Below are positions 24,401 through 33,083 of a DNA stretch of 44,506 nt, piece after piece (position 1 is the first letter of the stretch; every line of letters starts with the position of its first letter). Source of the DNA: Phenylobacterium deserti (GTDB taxonomy: Bacteria; Pseudomonadota; Alphaproteobacteria; Caulobacterales; Caulobacteraceae). The DNA lies in assembly GCA_943332615.1 (NCBI GenBank), contig CALQQB010000033.1:1-44506 (forward strand). The letters are read 5' to 3'. The notes beneath the pieces are model-generated. The model searched no databases and was not told the origin of the DNA. It saw only the letters and a program-made list of their open reading frames with translations. A program made the translations under genes and the position numbers.

Positions 24401-24649
24401 CTACCGTTTGACCGACTTCTCGATTCCCAGGATCGCTTCGCCGATCTCGTCGGCCTTCTTGGCCAGGACCGCCTGGGCGTCATAGAGGCCCTGGTTGTAG
24501 AACAGCGGGCCCAGTCGCTCGGTGATGAAGTCGAACAGGAAGACGGCGTCGAATCCGTTCACCTCCAGGTCCAGTTCGTCCTTGAGGTATTTCGACAGCG
24601 TCCTTGCGGCGGCGTCGCGGGTGTCCTTGGGGAGTTCGATCGCGGGCAT
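24401..24649 (-). CDS. DUF2164-family protein
   Basis: 82 aa from the ATG at 24649 (MPAIELPKDTRDAA); an in-frame start 8 codons upstream would run into the divergent gene. The sequence LSKYLKDELDLEVNGFDAVFLFDFITERLGPLFYNQG, split by its conserved Phe/Asp residues, matches the small DUF2164 family, whose function is unknown. No signal peptide or membrane segment. Its start codon is only 13 bases from that of the divergent ArsC-like gene. Confidence 0.8.
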   Translation of the reverse strand: MPAIELPKDTRDAAARTLSKYLKDELDLEVNGFDAVFLFDFITERLGPLFYNQGLYDAQAVLAKKADEIGEAILGIEKSVKR

Positions 24650-24662
24650 GATGGAGACCAGG

Positions 24663-25010
24663 ATGACGGCCAAGCTCTATGGCATCAAGAACTGCGACAC
24701 GATGAAGAAGGCCTGGACCTGGCTGGACCAGCACGGCGTGGCCTACGAGTTCCACGACTACAAGAAGGCGGGCATCGACCGCGCCACCCTGGAGGACTGG
24801 GCGGGAAACGTCGGTTGGGAGGTGTTGCTGAACCGCGCTGGCACGACGTTCAAGAAGCTGCCCGACGCCGACAGGCAGGGCATCGATGAGGCCAAGGCCC
24901 TGGACCTGATGCTGGCCCAACCCTCGATGATCAAGCGCCCGGTGCTGGACGCAGGCGGCAAGATCTACGTCGGCTTCAAGCCCGACGCCTACGCGGCGCT
25001 CGCTCGCTGA
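24663..25010 (+). CDS. ArsC/YffB-family reductase-like protein
   Basis: 115 aa from the ATG at 24663, preceded by GGAGACCAGG. It has a thioredoxin-like fold: KLYGIKNCDTMKKAWTWLD with Cys11, a central HDYKKAG stretch, TTFKKLP, and PSMIKRPVLD with the conserved Arg. It belongs to the YffB/Spx-ArsC group, single-Cys proteins proposed to act as glutathione-dependent thiol reductases rather than true arsenate reductases. Neighbours give no arsenic context. Divergent from the DUF2164 gene. Confidence 0.85.
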   Translation: MTAKLYGIKNCDTMKKAWTWLDQHGVAYEFHDYKKAGIDRATLEDWAGNVGWEVLLNRAGTTFKKLPDADRQGIDEAKALDLMLAQPSMIKRPVLDAGGKIYVGFKPDAYAALAR

Positions 25011-25198
25011 TTGACGTTTTTGATTCGCCTGAACATTCCTGCATCCGATCCCCAGGCCGGCGGTCGCCCGGCGGCTGCGCTGGGTTTCGAACATGACTAA
25101 GGTTTCATCCAAGGATGTGCATCTGATGGCCGGGGCCTGAGGCTCTAACTATCAGAACGGGCAGATCCGCCCGCAGAGTTCTGGAGAAGAGAACACCG

Positions 25199-25579
25199 AT
25201 GGAAATCCTGATTCCGCTCGCATTCTTTGCGATGATCGCCGGGCTCGTCATCGCGCCGCGCTACTTCAAGAGCGTGGAGCGCCAGAAGATGGCCGAGACC
25301 CTGCGTGTCGCCATCGAGAAGGGCCAGCCCCTGCCGGCCGAAGTGATCGACGCCATGTCCAGCAACGTCCGCGCGCCTGGCCTGCCGCCATCGCCGCAAC
25401 GCGACCTGCGTACCGGCATCATCTGGCTGGGCGTCGGCCTGGGCTTTGCGGCCCTGGGTTTGACCATCAGCTTTGAGGAACCCGACGCGCTGTTCCCGCT
25501 GCTGGGCTTCGCCACTTTCCCGACCTTCATCGGCCTGGCCTTCATCGCGCTTGGCCTGATCAACAAGCCCAAGGCCTGA
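25199..25579 (+). CDS. DUF6249-like membrane protein
   Basis: 126 aa with an N-terminal membrane helix (about residues 3-20), a cytosolic middle part (SVERQKMAETLRVAIEKG, then a Pro-rich loop) and two more hydrophobic segments (about 72-92 and 98-120). It resembles the DUF6249 family, commonly found beside ECF sigma factor genes, as here: the sigma gene starts 25 bases downstream. GGAGAAGAGA precedes the ATG. The 188-base gap upstream contains a short hairpin (AGAAC...GTTCT around 25154-25183). Function unknown. Confidence 0.65.
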   Translation: MEILIPLAFFAMIAGLVIAPRYFKSVERQKMAETLRVAIEKGQPLPAEVIDAMSSNVRAPGLPPSPQRDLRTGIIWLGVGLGFAALGLTISFEEPDALFPLLGFATFPTFIGLAFIALGLINKPKA

Positions 25580-25604
25580 GCCAAGGGGACGGGGGATCAG
25601 GCCC

Positions 25605-26204
25605 ATGCCGGCCGCAAACCAAACCAGCCTCGCCAGCCTGCACGACGTGGAGCTCTGTGCCTACGCTGCGGCCGGTGAACGGCGCGCCTTCGGAGAGTTG
25701 GTGCGCCGACACGGCTCGGCCGTGCGCCACCTGCTGCGCCGGATGGGCGCGCAGGCGGCGGAGAGCGACGACGTGGCCCAGGATGCGTTCCTGGCTGCGT
25801 TTGAACGGATCGCCGAGTTTCGGGGGGAGGGCGCCTTCGCCGGCTGGGTGAAGAAGATCGCGGCCAGGCAGTACCTGCGCCGCCTGCAGCGCGACCGGCG
25901 GCTTACCGCCCTGGCCGTGGAGGGGGTGGAAGAAGAGGCCGACGTCTACGCCGGCGACGCCGATCATCGCATCGACCTGGACGAGGCGCTCAAAGCCCTA
26001 TCCCCGGCCGAGCGGGTCTGCGTGTCCATGTGCTACGGCGCGGGCCTGTCCCACGGAGAAGCGGCGGAGGCCTTGAACCTGCCGCTTGGAACGGTCAAAT
26101 CACATGTCAAACGTGGTCTGGAAAAACTCAGAGCGCGACTGGCGCCGGCCATTGAAGCAAAGACTGGCGGCGCGAGTCTGGAAGGGCGGCGTGGCCATGG
26201 CTGA
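25605..26204 (+). CDS. ECF-type RNA polymerase sigma factor
   Basis: 199 aa. Region 2 is visible as the stretch from RRAFGELVRRHGSAVRHLLRR through DDVAQDAFLAAFERIAEFRGEG (about 25-78). Region 4 is visible as LSPAERVCVSMCYGAGLSHGEAAEALNLPLGTVKSHVKRGLEKLRARL, about 125-172, with a helix-turn-helix. It directs polymerase to a small stress or envelope regulon. The last 8 bases overlap the downstream membrane protein gene, a usual arrangement for a sigma/anti-sigma pair. The DUF6249-like gene is 25 bases upstream and probably co-transcribed. Confidence 0.92.
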   Translation: MPAANQTSLASLHDVELCAYAAAGERRAFGELVRRHGSAVRHLLRRMGAQAAESDDVAQDAFLAAFERIAEFRGEGAFAGWVKKIAARQYLRRLQRDRRLTALAVEGVEEEADVYAGDADHRIDLDEALKALSPAERVCVSMCYGAGLSHGEAAEALNLPLGTVKSHVKRGLEKLRARLAPAIEAKTGGASLEGRRGHG

Positions 26205-26571
26205 GATCGATTTCGAACGCCGCCTGGAGCGCCTCTTCGGTGATGCGCCCGATATGGGCGATGCGGCCGCCTTCGCCCAGCGGGCGGAGCAGCGGCTGGA
26301 TCGCGGCTGGACCGCGCGGCGCTGGCTGATTGGCGCTGCCGGCCTCGCGGGTGGCCTCATCGGCGCCAGTCAGCTGATGATGTCCAACGTCGTCCAGCAG
26401 GTCGCTACCGCTGAGCACTCGGCCAGGACGCTCAGCGCCGGCCTTTCGCGCGTCACGCCGACCACCGACATGGTTTCGGCGCTTTCGGGCGGCTATGGGG
26501 TGTGGGTCGCCGTGGGCCTGGCGGTCGTGACCATGGGCTTCGCGGTCTCGCGGGTGATCGAGGAGATCTAG
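26197..26571 (+). CDS. Probable anti-sigma-type membrane protein
   Basis: 124 aa from the ATG at 26197, overlapping the sigma factor stop. A cytosolic N-terminal part ([20 protein letters not shown], about 1-45) is followed by hydrophobic segments at about 46-66 and 98-119. No zinc-binding HxxxCxxC motif is present. The position, overlap and topology suggest an anti-sigma factor that holds the upstream ECF sigma at the membrane, but the family was not recognised. The next gene, panB, starts one base after its stop. Confidence 0.6.
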   Translation: MAEIDFERRLERLFGDAPDMGDAAAFAQRAEQRLDRGWTARRWLIGAAGLAGGLIGASQLMMSNVVQQVATAEHSARTLSAGLSRVTPTTDMVSALSGGYGVWVAVGLAVVTMGFAVSRVIEEI

Positions 26572-26572
26572 C

Positions 26573-27400
26573 TTGTCCAGTCATCGCCAGGAGGCCGTTC
26601 GGCGCGTCGCTGCCCCGGATGTGACCGCGCGCAAGGGCGGTACGCCGCTGGTGTGCCTCACAGCCTACACGGCCCCGATGGCCGACCTGCTGGATGAGCA
26701 CTGCGACATCCTGCTGGTGGGCGACAGCCTGGGCATGGTCGTCCACGGCCTGCCCAACACCGTCGGCGTCACCCTGGAAATGATGATCCTGCACGGCCAG
26801 GCGGTGATGCGGGCGTCGAAGCGCGCCATGGTCGTCGTCGATCTGCCGTTTGGCTCCTACGAGGGATCGCCCGACCTTGCCTACGCCAACGCCGCCCGGG
26901 TCATGAAGGAAACCGGCGCGGGCGCGGTGAAGGTCGAGGCCGGGCCGGCTGTCGTTGAGAACATCGCCTACCTCGTCCAGCGCGGCATCCCGGTGATGGG
27001 GCATGTGGGTCTCAGGCCGCAGGCCGTGCTGGTCGATGGGCGCTTCAAGGCCAAGGGCAAGGCCGGCGAGGAGCGCGCCCGCATCCTGGAAGAGGCCCGC
27101 GCCACGGCGGCAGCCGGCGCCTTCGCCGTGGTGGTCGAAGGCGTGGCCGAGGGTTTGGCCCGCGACATCACCGAGGCCATCGATGTCCCCACTATTGGCA
27201 TCGGCGCCTCGGCCGGCTGTGACGGCCAGATCCTGGTCACCGACGACATGCTGGGCCTGTTCGACTGGACGCCGAAGTTCGTCCGCCGCTACGCCGATCT
27301 CCGCGGCGAGATCACCCGCGCGGTGGCCGCCTACGCCGAGGACGTGCGGGAGCGGCGGTTTCCGGGGCCGGCGGAGATCTATTTCGCCAAGGCGGGGTAG
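26573..27400 (+). CDS. panB: 3-Methyl-2-oxobutanoate hydroxymethyltransferase
   Basis: 275 aa, family length. It makes ketopantoate from 2-oxoisovalerate and methylenetetrahydrofolate, the first step of pantothenate and CoA synthesis. Signature stretches: [16 protein letters not shown] (metal-binding Asp), [36 protein letters not shown] and [20 protein letters not shown]. The start is a TTG at 26573 with AGGAG 7 bases upstream; no ATG or GTG gives the family N-terminus. It directly follows the sigma/anti-sigma pair, which may drive some expression. Confidence 0.95.
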   Translation: MSSHRQEAVRRVAAPDVTARKGGTPLVCLTAYTAPMADLLDEHCDILLVGDSLGMVVHGLPNTVGVTLEMMILHGQAVMRASKRAMVVVDLPFGSYEGSPDLAYANAARVMKETGAGAVKVEAGPAVVENIAYLVQRGIPVMGHVGLRPQAVLVDGRFKAKGKAGEERARILEEARATAAAGAFAVVVEGVAEGLARDITEAIDVPTIGIGASAGCDGQILVTDDMLGLFDWTPKFVRRYADLRGEITRAVAAYAEDVRERRFPGPAEIYFAKAG

Positions 27401-27619
27401 CTCTGGGAATTTTTTGAAGCCACGAAGTTCCCCGATTTCACAGGTGATGACGGGCGAGTGTACCGACGGAATCTTCGCCGGCGGCCGGCTTTTCAGGCGG
27501 TGTGTTCGGGGATTTGGTTTCTCATTGCCTGCGGCGTCCGCGAGGCTTGAGGCGCGGGGCCGCGCGCTATAGGTTCCGCCCCTCGTTCCGCGACAGTCGC
27601 GAGCCCGGAGTTTCCCTAG

Positions 27620-28387
27620 GTGACGGATCTATTCGAAGAGGTCGAAGAGCAGTTGCGCTCCGACCGTTACCGGCAGTTCGCGCGGACCGCGCTGCCGTGG
27701 CTCCTCGGTCTTGCCGCCCTCGCGCTTGTGGCTACGCTCGGCTACTGGGGTTGGGACAGCTGGAAGAACAAGCAGATCGACCAAGCCTCCGAGCAGTATG
27801 CCGAGGCATTGGAGTCGATGGCCAACGGCGATCCGGCCAAGGCGCGTGGGCTCTGGGCTACGGTGTCGAAGTCGCAGGCCGGCGGCTACAAGGCGCTCTC
27901 GCTGATGCACCTGGCCGCCTTCGCCGCGGAGGAAAAAAAGACTGTAGAAGCGGTCAAGCTGCTGGATGAGGCCGCCAAGGCCGCGCCCGATCCGATCATC
28001 GGCGACGCGGCCCGCCTCAAATCCGCCTTCGCACTCCTCGACACCGCGCCTTTGGCAGAGTTGGAGGCGCGCTTGAAGCCGCTGATGGAAGACGGGCGTC
28101 CTTATCGTGTGCAGGCGCGCGAAGCCCTGGCCTTCGCGAAGCTGAACGCTGGCGACCTGAAGGCCGCTCGGAGCGACTTCGTCCTGCTGTCGCAATCGCT
28201 GGACGCGCCGGAAACCGTGCAGAGCCGCGCCGCCGCTGCCCTGGGCCTGATTGATTCCGGCTCGGCCAAGTCGGTCGCCGCCGTGGTGAAGGCCGCCGCC
28301 GCCCTGCCGCCGCCTATGACGATGGACCCCGCCATGCTGCTGCCGCCCGGCCCGCAGGGCCAACCGCAAGCGAACCCGCCGCAATGA
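27620..28387 (+). CDS. TPR-containing membrane protein (YfgM-like)
   Basis: 255 aa from a GTG at 27620. A short cytosolic N-terminus (LFEEVEEQLRSDRYRQFART) is followed by one membrane helix (about residues 26-46), and then a periplasmic tetratricopeptide-like helical domain to about 225. The C-terminus is Pro/Gln-rich. It resembles YfgM, a periplasmic chaperone partner of SecYEG. Genes of this type commonly precede bamB and der, exactly as here: its stop overlaps the bamB start (ATGA). The 219-base gap after panB shows no gene and probably holds the promoter. Confidence 0.82.
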   Translation: MTDLFEEVEEQLRSDRYRQFARTALPWLLGLAALALVATLGYWGWDSWKNKQIDQASEQYAEALESMANGDPAKARGLWATVSKSQAGGYKALSLMHLAAFAAEEKKTVEAVKLLDEAAKAAPDPIIGDAARLKSAFALLDTAPLAELEARLKPLMEDGRPYRVQAREALAFAKLNAGDLKAARSDFVLLSQSLDAPETVQSRAAAALGLIDSGSAKSVAAVVKAAAALPPPMTMDPAMLLPPGPQGQPQANPPQ

Positions 28388-29772
28388 TCCGCAAGACGAC
28401 TGTACTGGCCGCGATCCTGGTGGCGGCCCTGGGGGCGACGGGCTGTTCGACGGTCGGCAAGATGAACCCCTTCGGCAAGAAGGACGCGGCGCCGTCGGAA
28501 AAGGCCGGCGAAGGCCAGCGAATCTCCATCATCCCGGCCGACCAGGTGCTGGCGCCGGCCGAAGCGCTTAAGGGCGTCGATTTCGCGCTGCCGCCCATCG
28601 AGACCATCGCGGCCTGGCCATTGCCTGGCGGTACGCCCGAGCAGTCGGTGGGCAATGTCTCCGCCGGCAAGGGCCTCGAGGTGGCCTGGCGCAAGAGCTT
28701 CGGGGCCGCTTCCAAGCGCGGTCGCTACGTCACCGCCCCGCCAGTGGCCGCCGACGGCAAGGTTTATCTGATGGACGCCGACGCCCGCGTGGTGGCTGTG
28801 GACGCGCGCACCGGCAGTCAGGTCTGGCGCACCAACACCGCGCCCAACGACAATAAGCGCGACCGCCTCGCGTTCGGCGGCGGGGTCGCCTACGCCGACG
28901 GCAAGATCTACGTCGCCTCGGGCTTCCGCGAAGTGCTGCAACTGGACGCCAAGACCGGCGCCATCGGCTGGCGCTCCAAGACCAGCGAGTCGATCCACGG
29001 CGCTCCGAACGTGTCCGGTGGCCGGGTTTTCGCCGTGGCCCTCGACAACACCCTCCTGAGCTTCGACACCGCCACCGGCGCTGCAGCCTGGACCTATCAG
29101 GCGCTGGCCGAATCGGCCCGCATCCTTTCGGCCTCCAGCCCGGCGATCTCCGGCGAAACCGTGGTCGCGGCCTTCGGTTCGGGCGAGTTGGTAGCCTTGC
29201 GTACCGCCAACGGCAACGACCTGTGGAACGAGGCGCTTAGCCGCGCCAGCCGCACCAGCGCGCTCTCCGAAATCCGCGACATTCCTGGCCGCCCCGTGAT
29301 CTATCAGGGCGACGTGTTCGCGGTCAGCCACTCCGGCGTCTTCGCCGCCACCGACCTGCGCACCGGCCAGGCCCGCTGGACCCTGCCGGTGGTGGGCGTC
29401 ACCGCCCCGCTGGCGGCCGGCGACGTGGTCTATGCCGTGGCCAAGGACGGCATGGTGATCTGCGCGGCCCGCGAGACCGGCCAGATCTACTGGATCAAGA
29501 ACCTCAACGAGGGCTTCAAGTCGAAGCGCAAGGGCGGGATCATGGGCGTCGGCGGCCAGAAACAGACCCGGCCCATCTGGTCGGGGCCGCTGCTCTCCAA
29601 CGATCGCCTGCTGATCGTCGGCCAGACCGGCGAGATGGTGGTCATGAACGCCAAGACCGGCGAGATCCAGAAGCGCGTCGAGATGAAGGGCTCCTCCTTG
29701 CTCTCGCCGATCGCCATGGGCGATACGGTCTATGTCGTCACACAGGAGGCCGACCTGATCGCGATTCGCTGA
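28384..29772 (+). CDS. bamB: Outer-membrane assembly lipoprotein BamB (beta-propeller)
   Basis: 462 aa. A lipoprotein signal with lipobox LGATGC (lipidated Cys21) is followed by a low-complexity linker and an eight-bladed PQQ-like propeller (about 90-460). The blades show repeated motifs such as KVYLMDADARVVAVDARTGS, VVYAVAKDGMVICAARETGQ and TGEMVVMNAKTGE. BamB scaffolds the BAM complex that inserts barrels such as the three TonB receptors in this window. It is longer than the enterobacterial protein (about 390 aa) because of the N-terminal linker. Translationally coupled to the TPR gene and followed 21 bases later by der. Confidence 0.9.
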   Translation: MIRKTTVLAAILVAALGATGCSTVGKMNPFGKKDAAPSEKAGEGQRISIIPADQVLAPAEALKGVDFALPPIETIAAWPLPGGTPEQSVGNVSAGKGLEVAWRKSFGAASKRGRYVTAPPVAADGKVYLMDADARVVAVDARTGSQVWRTNTAPNDNKRDRLAFGGGVAYADGKIYVASGFREVLQLDAKTGAIGWRSKTSESIHGAPNVSGGRVFAVALDNTLLSFDTATGAAAWTYQALAESARILSASSPAISGETVVAAFGSGELVALRTANGNDLWNEALSRASRTSALSEIRDIPGRPVIYQGDVFAVSHSGVFAATDLRTGQARWTLPVVGVTAPLAAGDVVYAVAKDGMVICAARETGQIYWIKNLNEGFKSKRKGGIMGVGGQKQTRPIWSGPLLSNDRLLIVGQTGEMVVMNAKTGEIQKRVEMKGSSLLSPIAMGDTVYVVTQEADLIAIR

Positions 29773-29793
29773 TCGGGCAGGTATGGTCGCCTC

Positions 29794-31389
29794 ATGGCGC
29801 TGAAACTCGCAATTGTCGGACGGCCAAATGTCGGCAAGTCCACACTGTTCAACCGGCTGGCGGGCAAGAAACTCGCCATCGTTGATGACCAGCCAGGCGT
29901 CACCCGTGACCGCCGGTTCGGTGTCGGCCGGCTGGGCGACATCGACCTGGAGATGATCGACACCGCCGGCTTCGAGGACGTCACCGACGAGAGCCTGGAA
30001 GCTCGCATGCGGGCTCAAACCGAGCTGGCCGTCGATGAGGCCGACGTGTCCCTGTTCGTCGTCGATGCCCGCGAGGGCATCACGCCCGGCGATCTGATCT
30101 TCGCCGATGTTCTGCGCCGCAAGGGCAACCCGGTCCTGGTCTTGGCCAACAAATCCGAAAGTAAGGCCTCCGATGCCGGGGTCCTGGATGCCTACGGCCT
30201 CGGCCTGGGCGAGCCGATCCCGGTCTCCGCCGAGCACGGCGAGGGGATGGCCGACCTGTACGCCGCCGTCGCCTCATACGCCGCGGAATTCGAGGACGAC
30301 GAGGTATCTCCGGACGCCGACAAGCCGATCAGCATCGCTATCGTTGGCCGTCCGAACGCCGGCAAGTCCACCCTGGTCAACGCGTTGATCGGCGAGGACC
30401 GCCTGCTGGTCGGCCCGGAAGCCGGCATCACCCGCGACGCCATTCCCGTGGACTGGACCTGGGATGACCGCGCCATCCGCCTGGTCGATACCGCCGGTCT
30501 GCGCCGCAAGGCCAAGGTGCAGGAGAAGCTGGAGAAGCTCTCCACGCACGACTCGATCCGCGCCATCACCTTTGCCGAGGTGGTGATCCTGGTGATGGAC
30601 GCCACCCACCCCTTCGAGATCCAAGATCTGCAGATCGCCGACCTCGTGGAGCGCGAGGGTCGGTGCCTGGTGTTCGTCCTGGCCAAGTGGGACCTGGTCG
30701 AGGATCAGCAGGCCAAGCTGGCGGAATTCATCGAGGAAGCCGGCCGACTATTGCCGCAGGTGCGGGGCACGCAGGTCGTGGCCCTGTCGGCGGAGACCGG
30801 CCGTGGCCTGGACCGACTGATGCCGGCAGTGATCAAGGCCCACACCGACTGGTCCACCAAGGTTAAGACCCGCGACCTGAACGATTGGCTGAAGATGGCG
30901 GTGGAACGCCACCCGCCGCCCGCCGTGGGCGGCCGACGCGTGAAGCCCAAGTACATGGCCCAGACCAAGGCCCGTCCGCCGACCTTCGTGCTGTTCGCCA
31001 GTCGAGCCGACCAGCTGCCGGACCACTACCGTCGCTACTTGATCAACTCGATCCGCGAGAGCTTCGACCTGCCGGGCGTGCCGATCCGCCTGACGGTGAA
31101 GTCGAACAAGAACCCGTTCGCCGAGGGTGAGGAGAAGTCGGGCTCTGGCCTGACCCGCGCCAAGCCGTCCGAGGCCAAGACCGGTCTTGCGGCCAGGATC
31201 CGGCGCGCTGCCGCCACCGCCGCCAAGGAAGGTGCGGGCGCCAAGCCGAAGCTGCACGGCAAGGACAAGCCGCAGGGGCGAAAGGTGAAGCCGGGCAACC
31301 CGCGTGGCCGGGCCGCCAAGCTGGTCCGGCCCGGCGTCAAGCCGAAGCGAGCATCCCGGCCGTCTTCCAGTCCGAAAAGACCACGCTAG
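29794..31389 (+). CDS. der: Ribosome-assembly GTPase Der (EngA)
   Basis: 531 aa with two tandem GTPase domains and a KH-like domain, needed for 50S subunit maturation. The P-loops are GRPNVGKS (9-16) and GRPNAGKS (185-192). The G3 motifs are DTAG (56-59 and 232-235). The first G4 motif reads NKSE (119-122) and the second reads AKWD (297-300) where NKWD is usual. The KH domain (about 350-435) ends near KSNKNPF. A Lys/Arg/Ala-rich tail of about 90 residues follows and makes the protein longer than the usual 440-490. The last 53 bases overlap the convergent SDR gene. The ATG is 21 bases after bamB. Confidence 0.95.
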   Translation: MALKLAIVGRPNVGKSTLFNRLAGKKLAIVDDQPGVTRDRRFGVGRLGDIDLEMIDTAGFEDVTDESLEARMRAQTELAVDEADVSLFVVDAREGITPGDLIFADVLRRKGNPVLVLANKSESKASDAGVLDAYGLGLGEPIPVSAEHGEGMADLYAAVASYAAEFEDDEVSPDADKPISIAIVGRPNAGKSTLVNALIGEDRLLVGPEAGITRDAIPVDWTWDDRAIRLVDTAGLRRKAKVQEKLEKLSTHDSIRAITFAEVVILVMDATHPFEIQDLQIADLVEREGRCLVFVLAKWDLVEDQQAKLAEFIEEAGRLLPQVRGTQVVALSAETGRGLDRLMPAVIKAHTDWSTKVKTRDLNDWLKMAVERHPPPAVGGRRVKPKYMAQTKARPPTFVLFASRADQLPDHYRRYLINSIRESFDLPGVPIRLTVKSNKNPFAEGEEKSGSGLTRAKPSEAKTGLAARIRRAAATAAKEGAGAKPKLHGKDKPQGRKVKPGNPRGRAAKLVRPGVKPKRASRPSSSPKRPR

Positions 31390-32083
31390 CCGTCGGTTTG
31401 CCCAGGTCCACCTGGGCCAATTCCACCACCAGTGGCCCAATCTCCGACGGCTCGGGCAGGGTGGCGGGATCCTCGCCCGGCATGGCCTCGGCTCGCAAGC
31501 GGGTGCGCATGACGCTGGGGTCCAGCAGGATGGCGCGGATCTTGGTCTGTTCCAGCTCATCGGCCCAGGTCCGGACGAGGTGCTCCAGGCCCGCCTTGCT
31601 GACACCGTAGGGCCCCCAGAAGGCCTTCGGACGGATGGCCCGGGTGCTGGTCAGGAAGATCGCTCGCGGACGGTCGGAGGCCCGCAGCAGCGGCTCGACC
31701 GAGCGGATCAGCCGGTAGGAGGCGGTCAGGTTCAGGGCCACCACCTTGTCCCAGTGCTTCGGCTCGATGTGCGCCACCGGCGTCATCGGACCCAGCATGG
31801 CGGCGGCGTGGAGCAGAATGTCCAGCCGGCCGAACCGCTGGTGGATCGCCAGGCCCAACTGGTCCAGACCGTCGTGCTCGGCGATGTCCATCGGGACCAG
31901 GGTGGCGGGCTGGCCGGTGGCGGCCTTGATCTCATCATCGAGGGCCTCAAGGCCGCCTTGGGTGCGGGCCACGGCGACAATGTGGGCGCCAGCCTTGGCG
32001 AGGGCGAGGGCGGCGGCGTGGCCGATCCCCCGGCTGGCGCCGGTGACGAGGGCGATGCGGTCTTTGAGAGGCAGGTCGGTCAT
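31337..32083 (-). CDS. Short-chain dehydrogenase/reductase
   Basis: 248 aa with the Rossmann motif TGASRGIG (14-21), a conserved DIAEHDGL (cofactor adenine), the N-A-A-like HAAAMLG, Ser in LTSTRAI and the catalytic pair in YGVSKAG. NAD(P)-dependent oxidoreductase of unknown substrate. It lacks a strongly acidic residue directly after the second strand (VARTQGG), which favours NADP. It is the last gene of the minus-strand run from radA, 12 bases after the transporter gene. Its 3' end overlaps the convergent der gene by 53 bases, so both proteins use that DNA in opposite strands. Confidence 0.9.
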   Translation of the reverse strand: MTDLPLKDRIALVTGASRGIGHAAALALAKAGAHIVAVARTQGGLEALDDEIKAATGQPATLVPMDIAEHDGLDQLGLAIHQRFGRLDILLHAAAMLGPMTPVAHIEPKHWDKVVALNLTASYRLIRSVEPLLRASDRPRAIFLTSTRAIRPKAFWGPYGVSKAGLEHLVRTWADELEQTKIRAILLDPSVMRTRLRAEAMPGEDPATLPEPSEIGPLVVELAQVDLGKPTASVVFSDWKTAGMLASA

Positions 32084-32095
32084 GAGGCGGGTTCT

Positions 32096-33067
32096 CTAGC
32101 CGCTGATCGGGCCGGTGTCAGGCCTTTGGGCATAGCGCTGCGCGATGGCGGCGCAGGCCATCAGCTGAATCTGGTGGAAGACCATCAGCGGGATCATCGC
32201 CACTCCGGCCACAGCCGGGCTCAGCAGGGCCGCCGCCATCGGTGCGCCGCTGGCTAGCGATTTCTTGGAGCCACAGAAGACGATGGCGATCTCGTCAGCC
32301 TTGTCGAACCCGAGGGCCCGAGCGGCCAGCGCGGTCGCGGCGAGGACCGCGCCCAGCAGGACCAGGCACAGGACGAGCAGCCGCGCGAGGTCCAAAGCGT
32401 CGAGGCGATTCCAGACACCCTCAACAACCGCGCTGGAGAACGCCACATAGACGATCAACAGGATGGTGCCGCGGTCGAGCTTCGAGAGGGTAGCGTGATG
32501 GCGCGTCACAAAGCCGCCGATCCAGGGCCGCAGCAGTTGACCGGCGATGAAGGGCGCCAGCAGCTGGAGCACGATCGCCCAGAACGACCCGGCGCTGACG
32601 GCGCCCTTGGCGTGCATGAGCACGCTGGCCAGCAGCGGCGTCAGAAACACGCCGATCATATTGGAGGCCGAGGCCGCGGCGACGGCGGCCGGCACGTTGC
32701 CGCGGGCCACGCCGACGAAGGCGATGGAACTCTGGATCGTCGATGGCAGGCAACCCAGCAGGATCAGCCCGCTGGCCAGCTCCGGCGGCGTGATCCACGC
32801 GGGCAGATGAGCCAAGCCGACGCATAGCGCGGGGAACAGTACGAAGGTGGCGCCCAGGATCAGCAGGTGCAGTCGCCAATGGGTCAGGCCCTTCAGCACT
32901 GCCTCGCGAGACAGGCGGGCGCCGTGCAGGAAAAAGACGACCCCGATCAGAATCTTGGAAGCCCACCCCAAGTCGATCGCGACCTCTCCGCGAGCCGGCG
33001 CCACCGAGGCGGCGACCGCCATCAGAATGATCAGGACCAGATACCAATCGACCTTCAAGCCCTTCAT
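32096..33067 (-). CDS. Bile acid:sodium symporter (BASS/YfeH-type) family transporter
   Basis: 323 aa from the ATG at 33067 (MKGLKVDWYLV), 16 bases downstream of purF. About ten hydrophobic segments span the protein. GVVFFLHGARLS, ILLGCLPSTIQSSIAFVGVA and CGSKKSLASGAPMA are characteristic of the SBF-like YfeH branch. Members move organic anions with sodium; the substrate is unknown. A longer open frame extends upstream to 33454, but that part overlaps purF and is not protein-like. Confidence 0.88.
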   Translation of the reverse strand: MKGLKVDWYLVLIILMAVAASVAPARGEVAIDLGWASKILIGVVFFLHGARLSREAVLKGLTHWRLHLLILGATFVLFPALCVGLAHLPAWITPPELASGLILLGCLPSTIQSSIAFVGVARGNVPAAVAAASASNMIGVFLTPLLASVLMHAKGAVSAGSFWAIVLQLLAPFIAGQLLRPWIGGFVTRHHATLSKLDRGTILLIVYVAFSSAVVEGVWNRLDALDLARLLVLCLVLLGAVLAATALAARALGFDKADEIAIVFCGSKKSLASGAPMAAALLSPAVAGVAMIPLMVFHQIQLMACAAIAQRYAQRPDTGPISG

Positions 33068-33083
33068 GGGCGGGGCCTTCCGC

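Noticed and set aside
28102..30237. A 711-codon open frame on the minus strand, and similar long frames at 5071-6450, 6511-8112, 12447-13538 and 17272-18624 on the minus strand and 19636-21312 on the plus strand
   Set aside because: They lie opposite clear genes, are rich in Arg, Gly, Ala, Val and His as expected from GC-rich antisense, and show no family motif or ribosome-binding site.
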